In this document: positions 1-5,210 of the stretch, piece by piece
Numbering within the stretch: position 1 is the first letter of the stretch
How the letters are laid out: each line of letters begins with the position of its first letter
Assembly (NCBI GenBank): GCA_900321535.1
Contig: ONWJ01000081.1
Span: 1 to 5,210 of the forward strand
Direction: 5' to 3'
DNA from: an uncultured Erysipelotrichaceae bacterium
GTDB taxonomy: Bacteria > Bacillota_I > Bacilli_A > RFN20 > CAG-826
Length of the DNA stretch: 5,210 bases
Position numbers and translations under genes: made by a program
Notes under the pieces: generated by a model
Told to the model about the DNA's origin: nothing
The model's database searches: none
What the model saw: only the letters and a program-made list of their open reading frames with translations

Positions 1-105
1 AAATGAGATGACATCGCCTTCGAGGTTCGCGGTAATTGGGCTAGAAATGACACCGGTTACCTCATATTTTTCACGGCTTCTAACGCCGTCACGGAAAGAA
101 TCCAT
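1..105 (-). pseudogene. In-frame open continuation past the TAA of the sensor-like gene (partial)
   Basis: Directly after the TAA, the same frame reads MDSFRDGVRSREKYEVTG and goes on with SSPITANLEGDVISF to the window edge, 35 codons with no stop. The other two minus-strand frames are both closed here. No Shine-Dalgarno sequence precedes the ATG at 105; the preceding bases are GCGGACGCGCTTTTGTAA. SSPITANLEGDVISF is similar in layout to the late strand region of Cache sensors (SPV-DSNG-V-GIV). It is therefore best read as the rest of the interrupted sensor gene, though 35 open codons alone are weak evidence and a separate downstream gene is possible. Confidence 0.4.
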
Positions 106-444
106 TTACAAAAGCGCGTCCGCGACAGCGATGGGTTGAACCTCAACACTTGGGCTATGCTGTTGATCTGCAGGCTTTTGAAGTTCCTCATCCATAAAGA
201 AAACTTCGCCACCAAGATCGTTATGAGTCAACGATGCAACGGCATCCCCGTCTAGCATCGCAACAGCAGAACTTGCGATATCGAGCATTTTGCCATTAAG
301 CAAATCTTTTGTCGTCGCGATGGAACGAGCGGTCATGATGCCACCGATGGTCCCTCCTGTAGCAAGAAGGAAAACGGAAACACCGAGGGTAATCCATACC
401 GACGGGCTAATAATTCGTCTTTTTTTACGTTTCTTTTCTCCCAT
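106..444 (-). CDS. Membrane-anchored sensor-like protein, N-terminal part, ended by an in-frame TAA
   Basis: The 112-residue reading frame starts at a well-supported ATG. Residues 1-11 are very basic (GEKKRKKRR), residues about 17-38 form one transmembrane helix, and the rest would be outside the cell. The segment LDIASSAVAMLDGDAVASLTHND (written here as residues 54-76 for reference: key residues Leu64-Asp65-Gly66-Asp67 and Leu72-Thr73) resembles the membrane-proximal helix of Cache-type sensor domains in diguanylate cyclases and histidine kinases. GGEVFFMDEEL and the following residues resemble a later part of such domains, so an internal stretch may also be missing. The frame stops at TAA (106-108), but an ATG in the same frame follows immediately and the frame stays open to the window edge. 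No second membrane helix or signalling domain is reached. It could be a short standalone membrane protein, but a truncated sensor gene or one needing stop readthrough is more likely. The family resemblance is recalled, not computed. Confidence 0.6.
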   Translation of the reverse strand: MGEKKRKKRRIISPSVWITLGVSVFLLATGGTIGGIMTARSIATTKDLLNGKMLDIASSAVAMLDGDAVASLTHNDLGGEVFFMDEELQKPADQQHSPSVEVQPIAVADALL

Positions 445-450
445 CGGTTG

Positions 451-458
451 CCCCTTCC
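451..458 (-). promoter_or_regulatory. Strong ribosome binding site of the sensor-like gene
   Basis: GGAAGGGG on the minus strand ends 6 nt before the ATG at 444, the strongest such site in the window. It supports this ATG as a genuine translation start. Confidence 0.7.
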
Positions 459-479
459 AAAGATGCTTTGAGATTCTGC

Positions 480-508
480 TTTATGTGCTTGTTTTTATAG
501 CCTTTCAA
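480..508 (-). promoter_or_regulatory. Candidate proximal promoter of the sensor-like gene
   Basis: TTGAAA (503-508, 5 of 6 matches) and CATAAA (480-485, 4 of 6 matches) on the minus strand are separated by exactly 17 nt. A start here would leave a leader of roughly 30 nt that includes the strong ribosome binding site. It may be used instead of, or together with, the distal promoter. Confidence 0.4.
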
Positions 509-565
509 CCATCAGTATCTTTAGCTGACATTGGCGGTTTTTTGGCATCATATATATCTAATCTT

Positions 566-590
566 ATTATAAGCGCGCGCGTTTTGTCCA
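566..590 (-). promoter_or_regulatory. Candidate distal promoter of the sensor-like gene
   Basis: A perfect TATAAT (566-571, minus strand) has TTGTTT-type and TTGGAC-type sequences upstream. The first gives an 18-nt spacer with a poor -35 match; the second a better match but only 14 nt. The spacer contains the alternating run CGCGCGCGC. Start of transcription here would give a leader of about 115 nt before the ATG at 444. Confidence 0.4.
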
Positions 591-600
591 AACAATGAAT

Positions 601-625
601 GAAGAAAAATACGCGTACCGTGTAT
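601..625 (-). terminator. Weak terminator candidate after the S41 gene
   Basis: About 30 nt past the S41 stop, the minus strand reads ATACACG-GTA-CGCGTAT followed by TTTTTC. The stem is 7 bp with one A-C mismatch, so it is weak, but a U-run follows directly and the position fits the end of the operon. Confidence 0.35.
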
Positions 626-654
626 CGATTATTGAAGAACCAGAGTTACAAAAC

Positions 655-2409
655 TTAATTGTTCTTTGCGGTTTCAATCGCATTCAAGACCGCTTGATCA
701 TCATAGAAATTATCGTCGCTTAATGGGATGTCGATGCCCGCGCCTGCTTCACTATGACGGAAGGTTTCCCCATCGCGGAAAACGATATGGTTATCAGTGG
801 AGAAATTGAAACTTCTTCCAGATGGGAGGAAGACGCTTTCGGTGGAACATTCTCCACCACCACTATTGATGCCGATGGTCTTGGCAAAACCGTGGTTACG
901 AGAAAAAAACGGCATCGCGTTCCCAGCCGAGAAGGAAATACTGCTGGTCATGATATAGAAATTGAAGTCATCGCCATAGACATCTTCTTGGTCATAGACG
1001 CCATCGCCGTTGGTGTCGACGGTATAGATCGTATCGTAATCATATTCCAAAGACTCACTATAGTTTGAAAGAGTGTCGGAATTGTTTTTGCTTAGCAAAG
1101 TGACCATCTTGCCCATGACGTTAATATAGCCGCCTGGATTCGTCGTCAAATCTAAGACAACGGTTTTGGCCCCGTTTTGTTTTGCGAGTTCTAAATATTT
1201 GGCCAGATAGAAGAAAGAGTCGAGATCTGCAATGTTATCGACAAGCGTGCCATCTTGTTTATATGCCGCGAACGTCGCTTTGAAATGGCTTACTTCGATA
1301 AAAGCAGTCTTGCTCGCTTCGTAATAACGGTAATCATCTCTTGGGTTTTCCTGAACAAAGTTCTGGGCTTCCTTATATTTTTTGCTCTTTTCTTTGTAAT
1401 CGTTGTATTTCGGCGAGAAAACGAAATTAGCAACGTCATCACCCCACCAGGGTGCCAAAGAAGACGGGGTGGTGTGAAGTTCATCAAGCCCATAGAAAAG
1501 TTTGGAGAAACCTTTCGTCCTAGTCGCGTCATCATCGGAGATCATATCTTTTCCCGCGCCGGCTTCCTCGAAATACGAGGCCATCGTGGAAATGCCTTTT
1601 TGCTTTTTGAGTCCATAACGTGTCTCGAAGACAAAGTAAGCAGTGTCTCGATCCAGTTTACGAAGCGATAAAGGCATGCCGAAGGTACTGGTTTGGAAGG
1701 CACGGGCAGCATTCCCATACGGCAAAAGTCGCTGTGAATCATAAATGCTTTCTTTCGTGAGTTGATCGTATTCGGAAAACACATAGAGGTCGCGAGTATC
1801 ATAGAAATGATAAAGCTGACATGTTTGTCCAATGGAAGCATCTAGATAGGCCAGAGGCAGAAAATAGGAGTTGCCAGAATATACATGACCTGTTTCAAGC
1901 GAAGCATAAGAAAAAGTCGTGTAATTCGCCCCTTCATTTTTGACGCTTCTTTTTAGGTTTACCCGAGCGGCAATGCTACTATTTGACGAGTCGCTGATAT
2001 TCGAGGTCAAAGCGCCATAAAGGCTGCCACCGATAAGAATTTCTTTTCTGATTGGATCATGAATCGCGTAGAAGATATAGGTATCTTTAACGTAGACTTG
2101 CCAAACCGAAGAATAACCGCTTGAAGAAATCTTCATCGTGGCAGTCTCATCAAATAGCGGTGAGAGCATCTGGGCATACTCAAAAAGCGTGACATAAGGC
2201 ACGACCGAATCGCCGTCTCTTCTAAAATGCAGGCGGTTTTTGTAGGCTTTTTTGATAATTTGAGTATTAGGATCAGAGCGATCGGCCCGATAAAGATCAT
2301 AGGTTACGCCTTCTTTCGAAGTAAGCGTGGTGCCAAGCACATCCAGTATCCCGCAAGAGGAGAGGACCACCGCACAGAGCGAAGATAAACATAGCAATTG
2401 CTTTTTCAT
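655..2409 (-). CDS. S41-family peptidase, predicted lipoprotein with EF-hand-like calcium loop
   Basis: This is a 584-residue protein counted from the ATG at 2409, which has a good ribosome binding site. Residues 1-19 form a lipoprotein signal: MKK, a hydrophobic stretch and the lipobox LSSC, with Cys19 as the lipidated residue, so it should sit on the outer face of the membrane. Residues about 30-290 are an N-terminal region I do not recognise. The peptidase part follows: DELHTT (His312), VLDLTTNPGG (418-427), SISFSAGN with probable nucleophile Ser494, GINSGGG (about 513-519), and SEAGAGIDIP (Glu554 at its start). The DxxH motif, and the absence of a GKGT-type lysine after the serine, point to a tricorn/IRBP-like Ser-His-Glu arrangement rather than the CtpA Ser-Lys type; this residue assignment is inferred. 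Between the NPGG and serine motifs lies DTNGDGVYDQED (465-476), a canonical calcium loop. No PDZ domain is evident. It is the last gene of the Nudix-manA operon. The substrate is unknown; extracytoplasmic protein turnover is likely. Confidence 0.87.
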   Translation of the reverse strand: MKKQLLCLSSLCAVVLSSCGILDVLGTTLTSKEGVTYDLYRADRSDPNTQIIKKAYKNRLHFRRDGDSVVPYVTLFEYAQMLSPLFDETATMKISSSGYSSVWQVYVKDTYIFYAIHDPIRKEILIGGSLYGALTSNISDSSNSSIAARVNLKRSVKNEGANYTTFSYASLETGHVYSGNSYFLPLAYLDASIGQTCQLYHFYDTRDLYVFSEYDQLTKESIYDSQRLLPYGNAARAFQTSTFGMPLSLRKLDRDTAYFVFETRYGLKKQKGISTMASYFEEAGAGKDMISDDDATRTKGFSKLFYGLDELHTTPSSLAPWWGDDVANFVFSPKYNDYKEKSKKYKEAQNFVQENPRDDYRYYEASKTAFIEVSHFKATFAAYKQDGTLVDNIADLDSFFYLAKYLELAKQNGAKTVVLDLTTNPGGYINVMGKMVTLLSKNNSDTLSNYSESLEYDYDTIYTVDTNGDGVYDQEDVYGDDFNFYIMTSSISFSAGNAMPFFSRNHGFAKTIGINSGGGECSTESVFLPSGRSFNFSTDNHIVFRDGETFRHSEAGAGIDIPLSDDNFYDDQAVLNAIETAKNN

Positions 2410-2415
2410 AATCAA

Positions 2416-2420
2416 TCCTT
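2416..2420 (-). promoter_or_regulatory. Ribosome binding site of the S41 peptidase gene, overlapping the manA stop
   Basis: AAGGA on the minus strand lies 6 nt before the ATG at 2409 and shares two bases with the manA stop codon (TAAGGA). It decides for the ATG rather than the in-frame TTG at 2415, which would lie directly on the site. It also implies translational coupling with manA. Confidence 0.7.
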
Positions 2421-3330
2421 ATAGAAGACTTGTTTCAGTCAAAACAAAAGTCGCCTTTCCTTTAAGTAATCCGCCTTTAGAAGCAGGGATAAAGAAGGAG
2501 TCGCCTTTATGGAAGCTAATTCCATCGAAGGTGCCGCTTCCTTCTAGCACCGTAATCGAAGCGTAAGAATCTTCTTTCGCTTTCACGAGCTCTTCCTCAT
2601 CAACAGTCTTTAGATAAGAAGCGAAGTAAGTCGTCTTTCCAATTAAAGGAAGGTCGCATTTAACGGGTGAATAAGGCTCGAAACGGATGACATCAAGGCC
2701 TTTTTGAATATGAAGCGGGCGCTTTTTGCCATCTTTGCCAATGCGATTGTAGTCATAAAGACGATAGGTGAGGTCGCTGTTTTGTTGGATTTCGATAACG
2801 GTGATTCCCTTGCCAATCGCATGAACGGTGCCGCTTGGAATGAAATAAGTCTCACCTGGCTTGACCTCGAAGAAGTTCAATAGATCAAGGATGGTTCCAT
2901 CTTCCATCGCTTTCGCGACTTCTTCTTTGCTCACCTTGCGTTTGAATCCAACATAAAGCCCGCAGCCAGGATCAGCGTCCAAAACATGCCACATCTCGGT
3001 TTTGCCAAAACTATGCTCGTTGGCCAAAGCATAATCATCTCCAGGGTGAACCTGAACGCTGAGATTATCAGCCGAGTTGATTAACTTAATAAGGACAGGG
3101 AAGAAAGGAAAAGAAGCGGGATTTGAGCCGATGTCTTCTTTTTTGGCTACTTTATATAAAGGTTCTCCAGAATGTGGACCGCCATCAATAAGTGTCGGTG
3201 CATCAGGTCTAAAAGAAAGTTCCCAAGTCTCCGCAATGATGTCACTTGAGGCGGTTTTGCCGTAGTTTTTTAATTTTTGCCCACCCCAAATGTAATCTTT
3301 TACGGCAGGTTTTAATTTCACAATATCCAT
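2419..3330 (-). CDS. manA: Mannose-6-phosphate isomerase, class I (short Bacillus type)
   Basis: This cytoplasmic zinc enzyme interconverts mannose 6-phosphate and fructose 6-phosphate, linking mannose uptake or mannosylated polymer synthesis to glycolysis. It is a cupin protein of 303 residues, the short form common in Firmicutes (about 315) rather than the roughly 390-residue enterobacterial form. The start MDIVKLKPAVKDYIWGG is the typical family N-terminus, so the ATG at 3330 is preferred to an in-frame GTG at 3339 that would add three residues. Zinc ligands are visible: Gln93 and His95 in VQVHPGDDYA, Glu112 in GKTEMW, and His170 in FIPSGTVHAIG. The TYRLYDYNR segment that follows holds the arginine expected in the active site. 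The C-terminal third is a second cupin-like half ending with HKGDSFFIPA. It lies 15 nt after the Nudix gene and 9 nt before the S41 peptidase gene, so the three are probably one transcript. All key residues are present and it should be active. Confidence 0.95.
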   Translation of the reverse strand: MDIVKLKPAVKDYIWGGQKLKNYGKTASSDIIAETWELSFRPDAPTLIDGGPHSGEPLYKVAKKEDIGSNPASFPFFPVLIKLINSADNLSVQVHPGDDYALANEHSFGKTEMWHVLDADPGCGLYVGFKRKVSKEEVAKAMEDGTILDLLNFFEVKPGETYFIPSGTVHAIGKGITVIEIQQNSDLTYRLYDYNRIGKDGKKRPLHIQKGLDVIRFEPYSPVKCDLPLIGKTTYFASYLKTVDEEELVKAKEDSYASITVLEGSGTFDGISFHKGDSFFIPASKGGLLKGKATFVLTETSLL

Positions 3331-3340
3331 AAAACGCACA

Positions 3341-3346
3341 CTTTCT
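3341..3346 (-). promoter_or_regulatory. Weak ribosome binding site of manA
   Basis: AGAAAG on the minus strand is 10 nt upstream of the ATG at 3330 but only 1 nt upstream of the alternative GTG at 3339 (allowing for the final T). The spacing favours the ATG as the manA start. It overlaps the end of the Nudix gene. Confidence 0.4.
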
Positions 3347-3813
3347 TATTTCATAGATAAATAGGCTTTGAGTCTGACCAAGATATCTTTGTTTCTCGGC
3401 GAAGCAAAGACGATATCCTCTAGTTTCATGAACCGAAGTTCTTTGACTTCTTTGGGCTGGGGTTTTAGTTCGCCATGATATTTTCTAACGATATAGATCG
3501 CGTCAACCCCATAGATTTCATCGCCATTGACATAACGATAATAAGTCATTGGGCCAGAGTAGATATGAAGCAGTTCAAGCTCATCGGCATACAAACCTGT
3601 TTCTTCATGTAGCTCACGCATCGCGGCTTCTTCAAACGTTTCCGTTAATTCAAGCCCACCGCCAGGAATATCTTGTTTCCCATCATCGCCACGGATCTCA
3701 ATGAGAATCTCGTTGTTCTCGTTTAAGACCACCAACGCACTATGGGCAATTAAAATGGGACTATGCCCTACTTTTTCCCTAAGGAATTTAACGTAGTCTT
3801 GTCTAGGATCCAT
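3346..3813 (-). CDS. Nudix hydrolase
   Basis: This 155-residue single-domain Nudix protein would hydrolyse a nucleoside diphosphate linked to another moiety, using Mg2+. The Nudix box is complete at residues 52-74: Gly52, Glu58, then RELHEETGL at 66-74, with the metal-binding glutamates 67, 70 and 71 in place. It is preceded by QDIPGGG, the usual lead-in. The N-terminal DYVKFLREKVGHSPI is a common start for small MutT/ADP-ribose pyrophosphatase-like members, which supports the chosen ATG although no Shine-Dalgarno sequence precedes it. The substrate cannot be deduced; ADP-ribose, oxidised nucleotides and nucleotide sugars are all possible. It is the first gene of a probable operon with manA 15 nt downstream, which would fit a sugar-nucleotide substrate, but this is only a contextual hint. 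Confidence 0.9.
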   Translation of the reverse strand: MDPRQDYVKFLREKVGHSPILIAHSALVVLNENNEILIEIRGDDGKQDIPGGGLELTETFEEAAMRELHEETGLYADELELLHIYSGPMTYYRYVNGDEIYGVDAIYIVRKYHGELKPQPKEVKELRFMKLEDIVFASPRNKDILVRLKAYLSMK

Positions 3814-3822
3814 ACCAAGAGA

Positions 3823-3828
3823 ATTTTA
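3823..3828 (-). promoter_or_regulatory. Candidate -10 box of the Nudix-manA-S41 operon
   Basis: TAAAAT (5 of 6 matches to TATAAT) ends 9 nt before the Nudix ATG. A promoter is expected between the hypA terminator and the Nudix gene, and this is the best -10 box there. No convincing -35 box is found at 16-18 nt; a good TTGATA (3859-3864) is 30 nt upstream, which is too far. If this box is used, the transcript would begin within a few bases of the ATG. Confidence 0.35.
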
Positions 3829-3865
3829 CTATGATTTAGGTGAATCGGCATTAGTAGTTATCAAA

Positions 3866-3897
3866 GATAAAAGCAAAGGCTCCGGTGATCCGGAGCC
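3866..3897 (-). terminator. Rho-independent terminator after hypA
   Basis: On the minus strand GGCTCCGG, a 4-nt ATCA loop and CCGGAGCC form a perfect 8-bp, GC-rich stem (3878-3897), followed by TTTGCTTTTATCT. It begins 6 nt after the hypA TAG. The U-rich side is present only in the minus direction, so it ends the oxidoreductase-hypA operon. Confidence 0.88.
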
Positions 3898-3902
3898 CTC
3901 GC

Positions 3903-4247
3903 CTAATGTCCTTTGATTTCGGTTATTTCAAATTCATAACCGGTTTTCGTATCGTAATCTTCGCAACCGCAATAAGGGCAGACCCTTTTGCATTTTGCGA
4001 TGGGGAACGTCTTCTCGCAGTTATGGCACTCGCCAATGGACTCAATCATGTTGATCACTAGCTTACAGTCATGAATCAGATCACTATCTTCGATGGCGGC
4101 AGGCCAGCACTCATACATAAATCTCGGAACAATGCCGGTTGCCTCTCCAACGGTCAACGTCACTTCGGAAATGACGGAAAGGCCATTTTCCTTCATGAAG
4201 TCTTCCAGTGTTCGGATCAGTTCAATCGCATATCCTAGTTCGTGCAT
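3903..4247 (-). CDS. hypA: HypA-family nickel metallochaperone
   Basis: This 114-residue protein has the normal length for HypA/HybF, the accessory protein that delivers nickel to [NiFe]-hydrogenase (and in some bacteria urease). It begins with MHE, in which the N-terminal amine and His2 form the known nickel site. A conserved LTVGEATGIVP stretch follows at residues 31-41. The zinc site is formed by C74-x2-C77 and C90-x2-C93 (CPYC), a spacing nearly identical to that of well-studied HypA proteins. Two extra cysteines, C86 and C95, flank the second pair. The C-terminal GYEFEITEIKGH ends the protein in the usual beta-strand manner. The gene is the last of an operon with a flavin/iron-sulfur oxidoreductase and is followed at once by a terminator. 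No HypB, HypC-F or hydrogenase subunit gene is visible, so whether it serves a nickel enzyme or has been adapted to the neighbouring oxidoreductase cannot be judged from this window. Family assignment is firm; the client is unknown. Confidence 0.88.
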   Translation of the reverse strand: MHELGYAIELIRTLEDFMKENGLSVISEVTLTVGEATGIVPRFMYECWPAAIEDSDLIHDCKLVINMIESIGECHNCEKTFPIAKCKRVCPYCGCEDYDTKTGYEFEITEIKGH

Positions 4248-4250
4248 GCA

Positions 4251-5210
4251 TTAATCCCTTTTGAATGCGCCGATGGCAATCTTGATAGAACGTTTCACCG
4301 TATGGCCAACCGCTTTCGGGAGTATGGTTGAGAAATCGGAACCATAGATGGAGGTCTTCTTCACAAGATGCGCGGCGTCGAATTGGCACTTGATGACGCA
4401 TTGTCCGCAGCCAACGCAGATGTTGGGATCCACCACCGCTTTGCCGCAAGACAAGCAACGAGCCGCTTCTTTCTTGATCTGCTCTTCGGTAAAGATGCCA
4501 CGGTTATCGTTATAAGAATGGGTATCGACAGGTCCTACCGCCGGAATTTGGCGTGGGGTCTTATCGAATCCAAGTTCTTCAGTCTTGATATTGTCGATAT
4601 CGATTTGCTGGAAGTCGCGGAGGTTACGGCCGGCTTCTAACATCTGGCCAGGTTGGACGTGACGGTGCAAAGAGATCGCGGCCTTTTTGCCGGTTGCAAT
4701 CGCGTCGATAGCAAAGCGGGCGCCATGATAGCAGTCACCGCCAACGAAGATATCCGGGTCAGCGGTTTGAAGGGTTGCTGGATCAGCAAGGACGGTTCCT
4801 CTTGGAGAAAGCGTAACAAGGGTTCCTTCAAACAACTTCTTATAATCGAAGGCTTGACCGATGGCCAAAAGAATTGCGGTCCCTTCAACAGTCGTGACTT
4901 CGTTTTCATCATAAGATGGGTTGAATCTGCCATCTTTATCTTTGACGGAGACGCACTTCTTGAACGCCATGCCAGTAAGCTTCTTGCCATTGAGGAGAAT
5001 TTCTTTTGGTCCCCATCCGTTATGGATGACGATTCCTTCTTCTTCGGCTTCTTTGATTTCATCTTCAGAAGATGGCATTTCATTGCGTTGTTCTAAGCAA
5101 TAGAGGTCGACCTTCTCAGCGCCTTGGCGGAGCGCGGTGCGCGCAACGTCCATAGCAACGTTGCCACCGCCGACGACGATGACATTGCCTTTGAGCTTCT
5201 TGCCATGCCC
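4251..5210 (-). CDS. GltD-like FAD/NAD(P)H oxidoreductase with C-terminal Fe-S motif (5' end outside window)
   Basis: This is a 319-residue C-terminal fragment of a flavoprotein related to the small subunit of glutamate synthase and to other NAD(P)H:acceptor oxidoreductases. The frame is open to the window edge, so the first in-frame ATG (5153) is not the true start: it lies inside the nucleotide-binding motif VVGGGNVAMD. That motif is the Rossmann GxGxxA/D signature for NAD(P)H. Further on are a GWGPKEI segment, an AIGQ motif and the FAD-proximal VGGDCYHGARFAIDAIATGK block, all typical of the family. Near the C-terminus are CLSC, then nine residues, then CVGCGQCVIKC; the latter can bind one [4Fe-4S] cluster, and the upstream CxxC is an incomplete second set. 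The likely role is cytoplasmic electron transfer between NAD(P)H, FAD and an iron-sulfur partner. The substrate cannot be told; true glutamate synthase activity would need a large subunit, which is not seen here. It is followed after 3 nt by the HypA-like gene, so the two are probably co-translated. Confidence 0.85.
   Translation of the reverse strand, partial: GHGKKLKGNVIVVGGGNVAMDVARTALRQGAEKVDLYCLEQRNEMPSSEDEIKEAEEEGIVIHNGWGPKEILLNGKKLTGMAFKKCVSVKDKDGRFNPSYDENEVTTVEGTAILLAIGQAFDYKKLFEGTLVTLSPRGTVLADPATLQTADPDIFVGGDCYHGARFAIDAIATGKKAAISLHRHVQPGQMLEAGRNLRDFQQIDIDNIKTEELGFDKTPRQIPAVGPVDTHSYNDNRGIFTEEQIKKEAARCLSCGKAVVDPNICVGCGQCVIKCQFDAAHLVKKTSIYGSDFSTILPKAVGHTVKRSIKIAIGAFKRD
4255..4260 (-). 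promoter_or_regulatory. Ribosome binding site of the hypA-like gene
   Basis: AAGGGA on the minus strand lies 7 nt before the HypA ATG (4247). It sits within the last codons of the upstream oxidoreductase, whose TAA ends 3 nt before the ATG, so translation of the two genes is probably coupled. Confidence 0.65.

Noticed and set aside
106..108. A variant genetic code as the cause of the in-frame stop
   Set aside because: The stop is TAA, whereas Mollicutes-type recoding affects TGA. The window uses TGG for all tryptophans and TAA as the normal stop of several clearly complete genes.
457..524. Possible 8-bp long-range stem (457-464 with 517-524) touching the ribosome binding site of the sensor-like gene
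   Set aside because: It includes a G-U pair, is AT-rich and encloses about 50 nt without further pairing. This is within chance expectation, and no known riboswitch motif is seen in the leader.
290..598. Plus-strand open frame of 102 codons across the sensor-like gene start and intergenic region
   Set aside because: It overlaps the strong ribosome binding site and promoters of the minus-strand gene, and its translation shows no recognisable domain.
1255..1671. Plus-strand open frame of 138 codons with a hydrophobic, membrane-like stretch
   Set aside because: It is antisense to the S41 gene. The apparent membrane segment comes from lysine-rich codons read on the opposite strand, and it has no convincing ribosome binding site or independent motif.
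3859..3864. TTGATA as the -35 box of the Nudix promoter
   Set aside because: It is a good hexamer, but no acceptable -10 box lies 16-19 nt downstream; the best -10 box is 30 nt away.
4653..5096. Plus-strand open frame of 147 codons opposite the oxidoreductase gene
   Set aside because: It lies entirely opposite a well-supported conserved protein, shows no recognisable motif, and is explained as a shadow of that gene's codon usage.

Overview
The window holds six genes or gene fragments, all on the minus strand, so transcription runs from high to low coordinates. Every gene reads cleanly with the standard code: tryptophans are TGG, no in-frame TGA occurs, and all stops are TAA or TAG. Base composition is moderate. 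The ribosome binding sites are purine-rich, and the genes include a short ManA and an S41 lipoprotein beginning with a typical Gram-positive-style lipoprotein signal. Together these suggest an anaerobic, low-to-moderate-GC member of the Bacillota, perhaps an uncultured gut Bacilli or Erysipelotrichia-type lineage. That placement is inference; there is no marker gene here to fix it.

The right end (5210 to 3903) is a two-gene operon. It consists of the C-terminal part of a GltD-like NAD(P)H/FAD oxidoreductase with a C-terminal iron-sulfur segment (cut by the window edge), followed after only 3 nt by a HypA-family nickel/zinc metallochaperone. A strong hairpin terminator (8-bp GC-rich stem, U-rich tail) closes it.

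The middle (3813 to 655) is a tightly spaced second operon: a Nudix hydrolase, a class I mannose-6-phosphate isomerase (ManA), and a 584-residue S41-type peptidase predicted to be a lipoprotein. Gaps are 15 and 9 nt, and the S41 ribosome binding site overlaps the manA stop codon. The S41 protein carries a textbook EF-hand-type calcium loop between its two catalytic-core motifs.

The left end (654 to 1) has a 210-nt intergenic region with a weak terminator candidate and two promoter candidates. It is followed by a short membrane-anchored protein resembling the start of an extracellular sensor (Cache-type) protein. That frame stops at a TAA, but the next codon is an ATG in the same frame with no ribosome binding site, and the frame stays open to the window edge with sensor-like sequence. 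This looks like a broken or recoded sensor gene rather than two genes.

No rRNA, tRNA, CRISPR array or mobile element is visible. I found no clear-cut novel system. The most useful leads are the HypA/oxidoreductase pairing, the calcium loop in the S41 lipoprotein, and the interrupted sensor gene.
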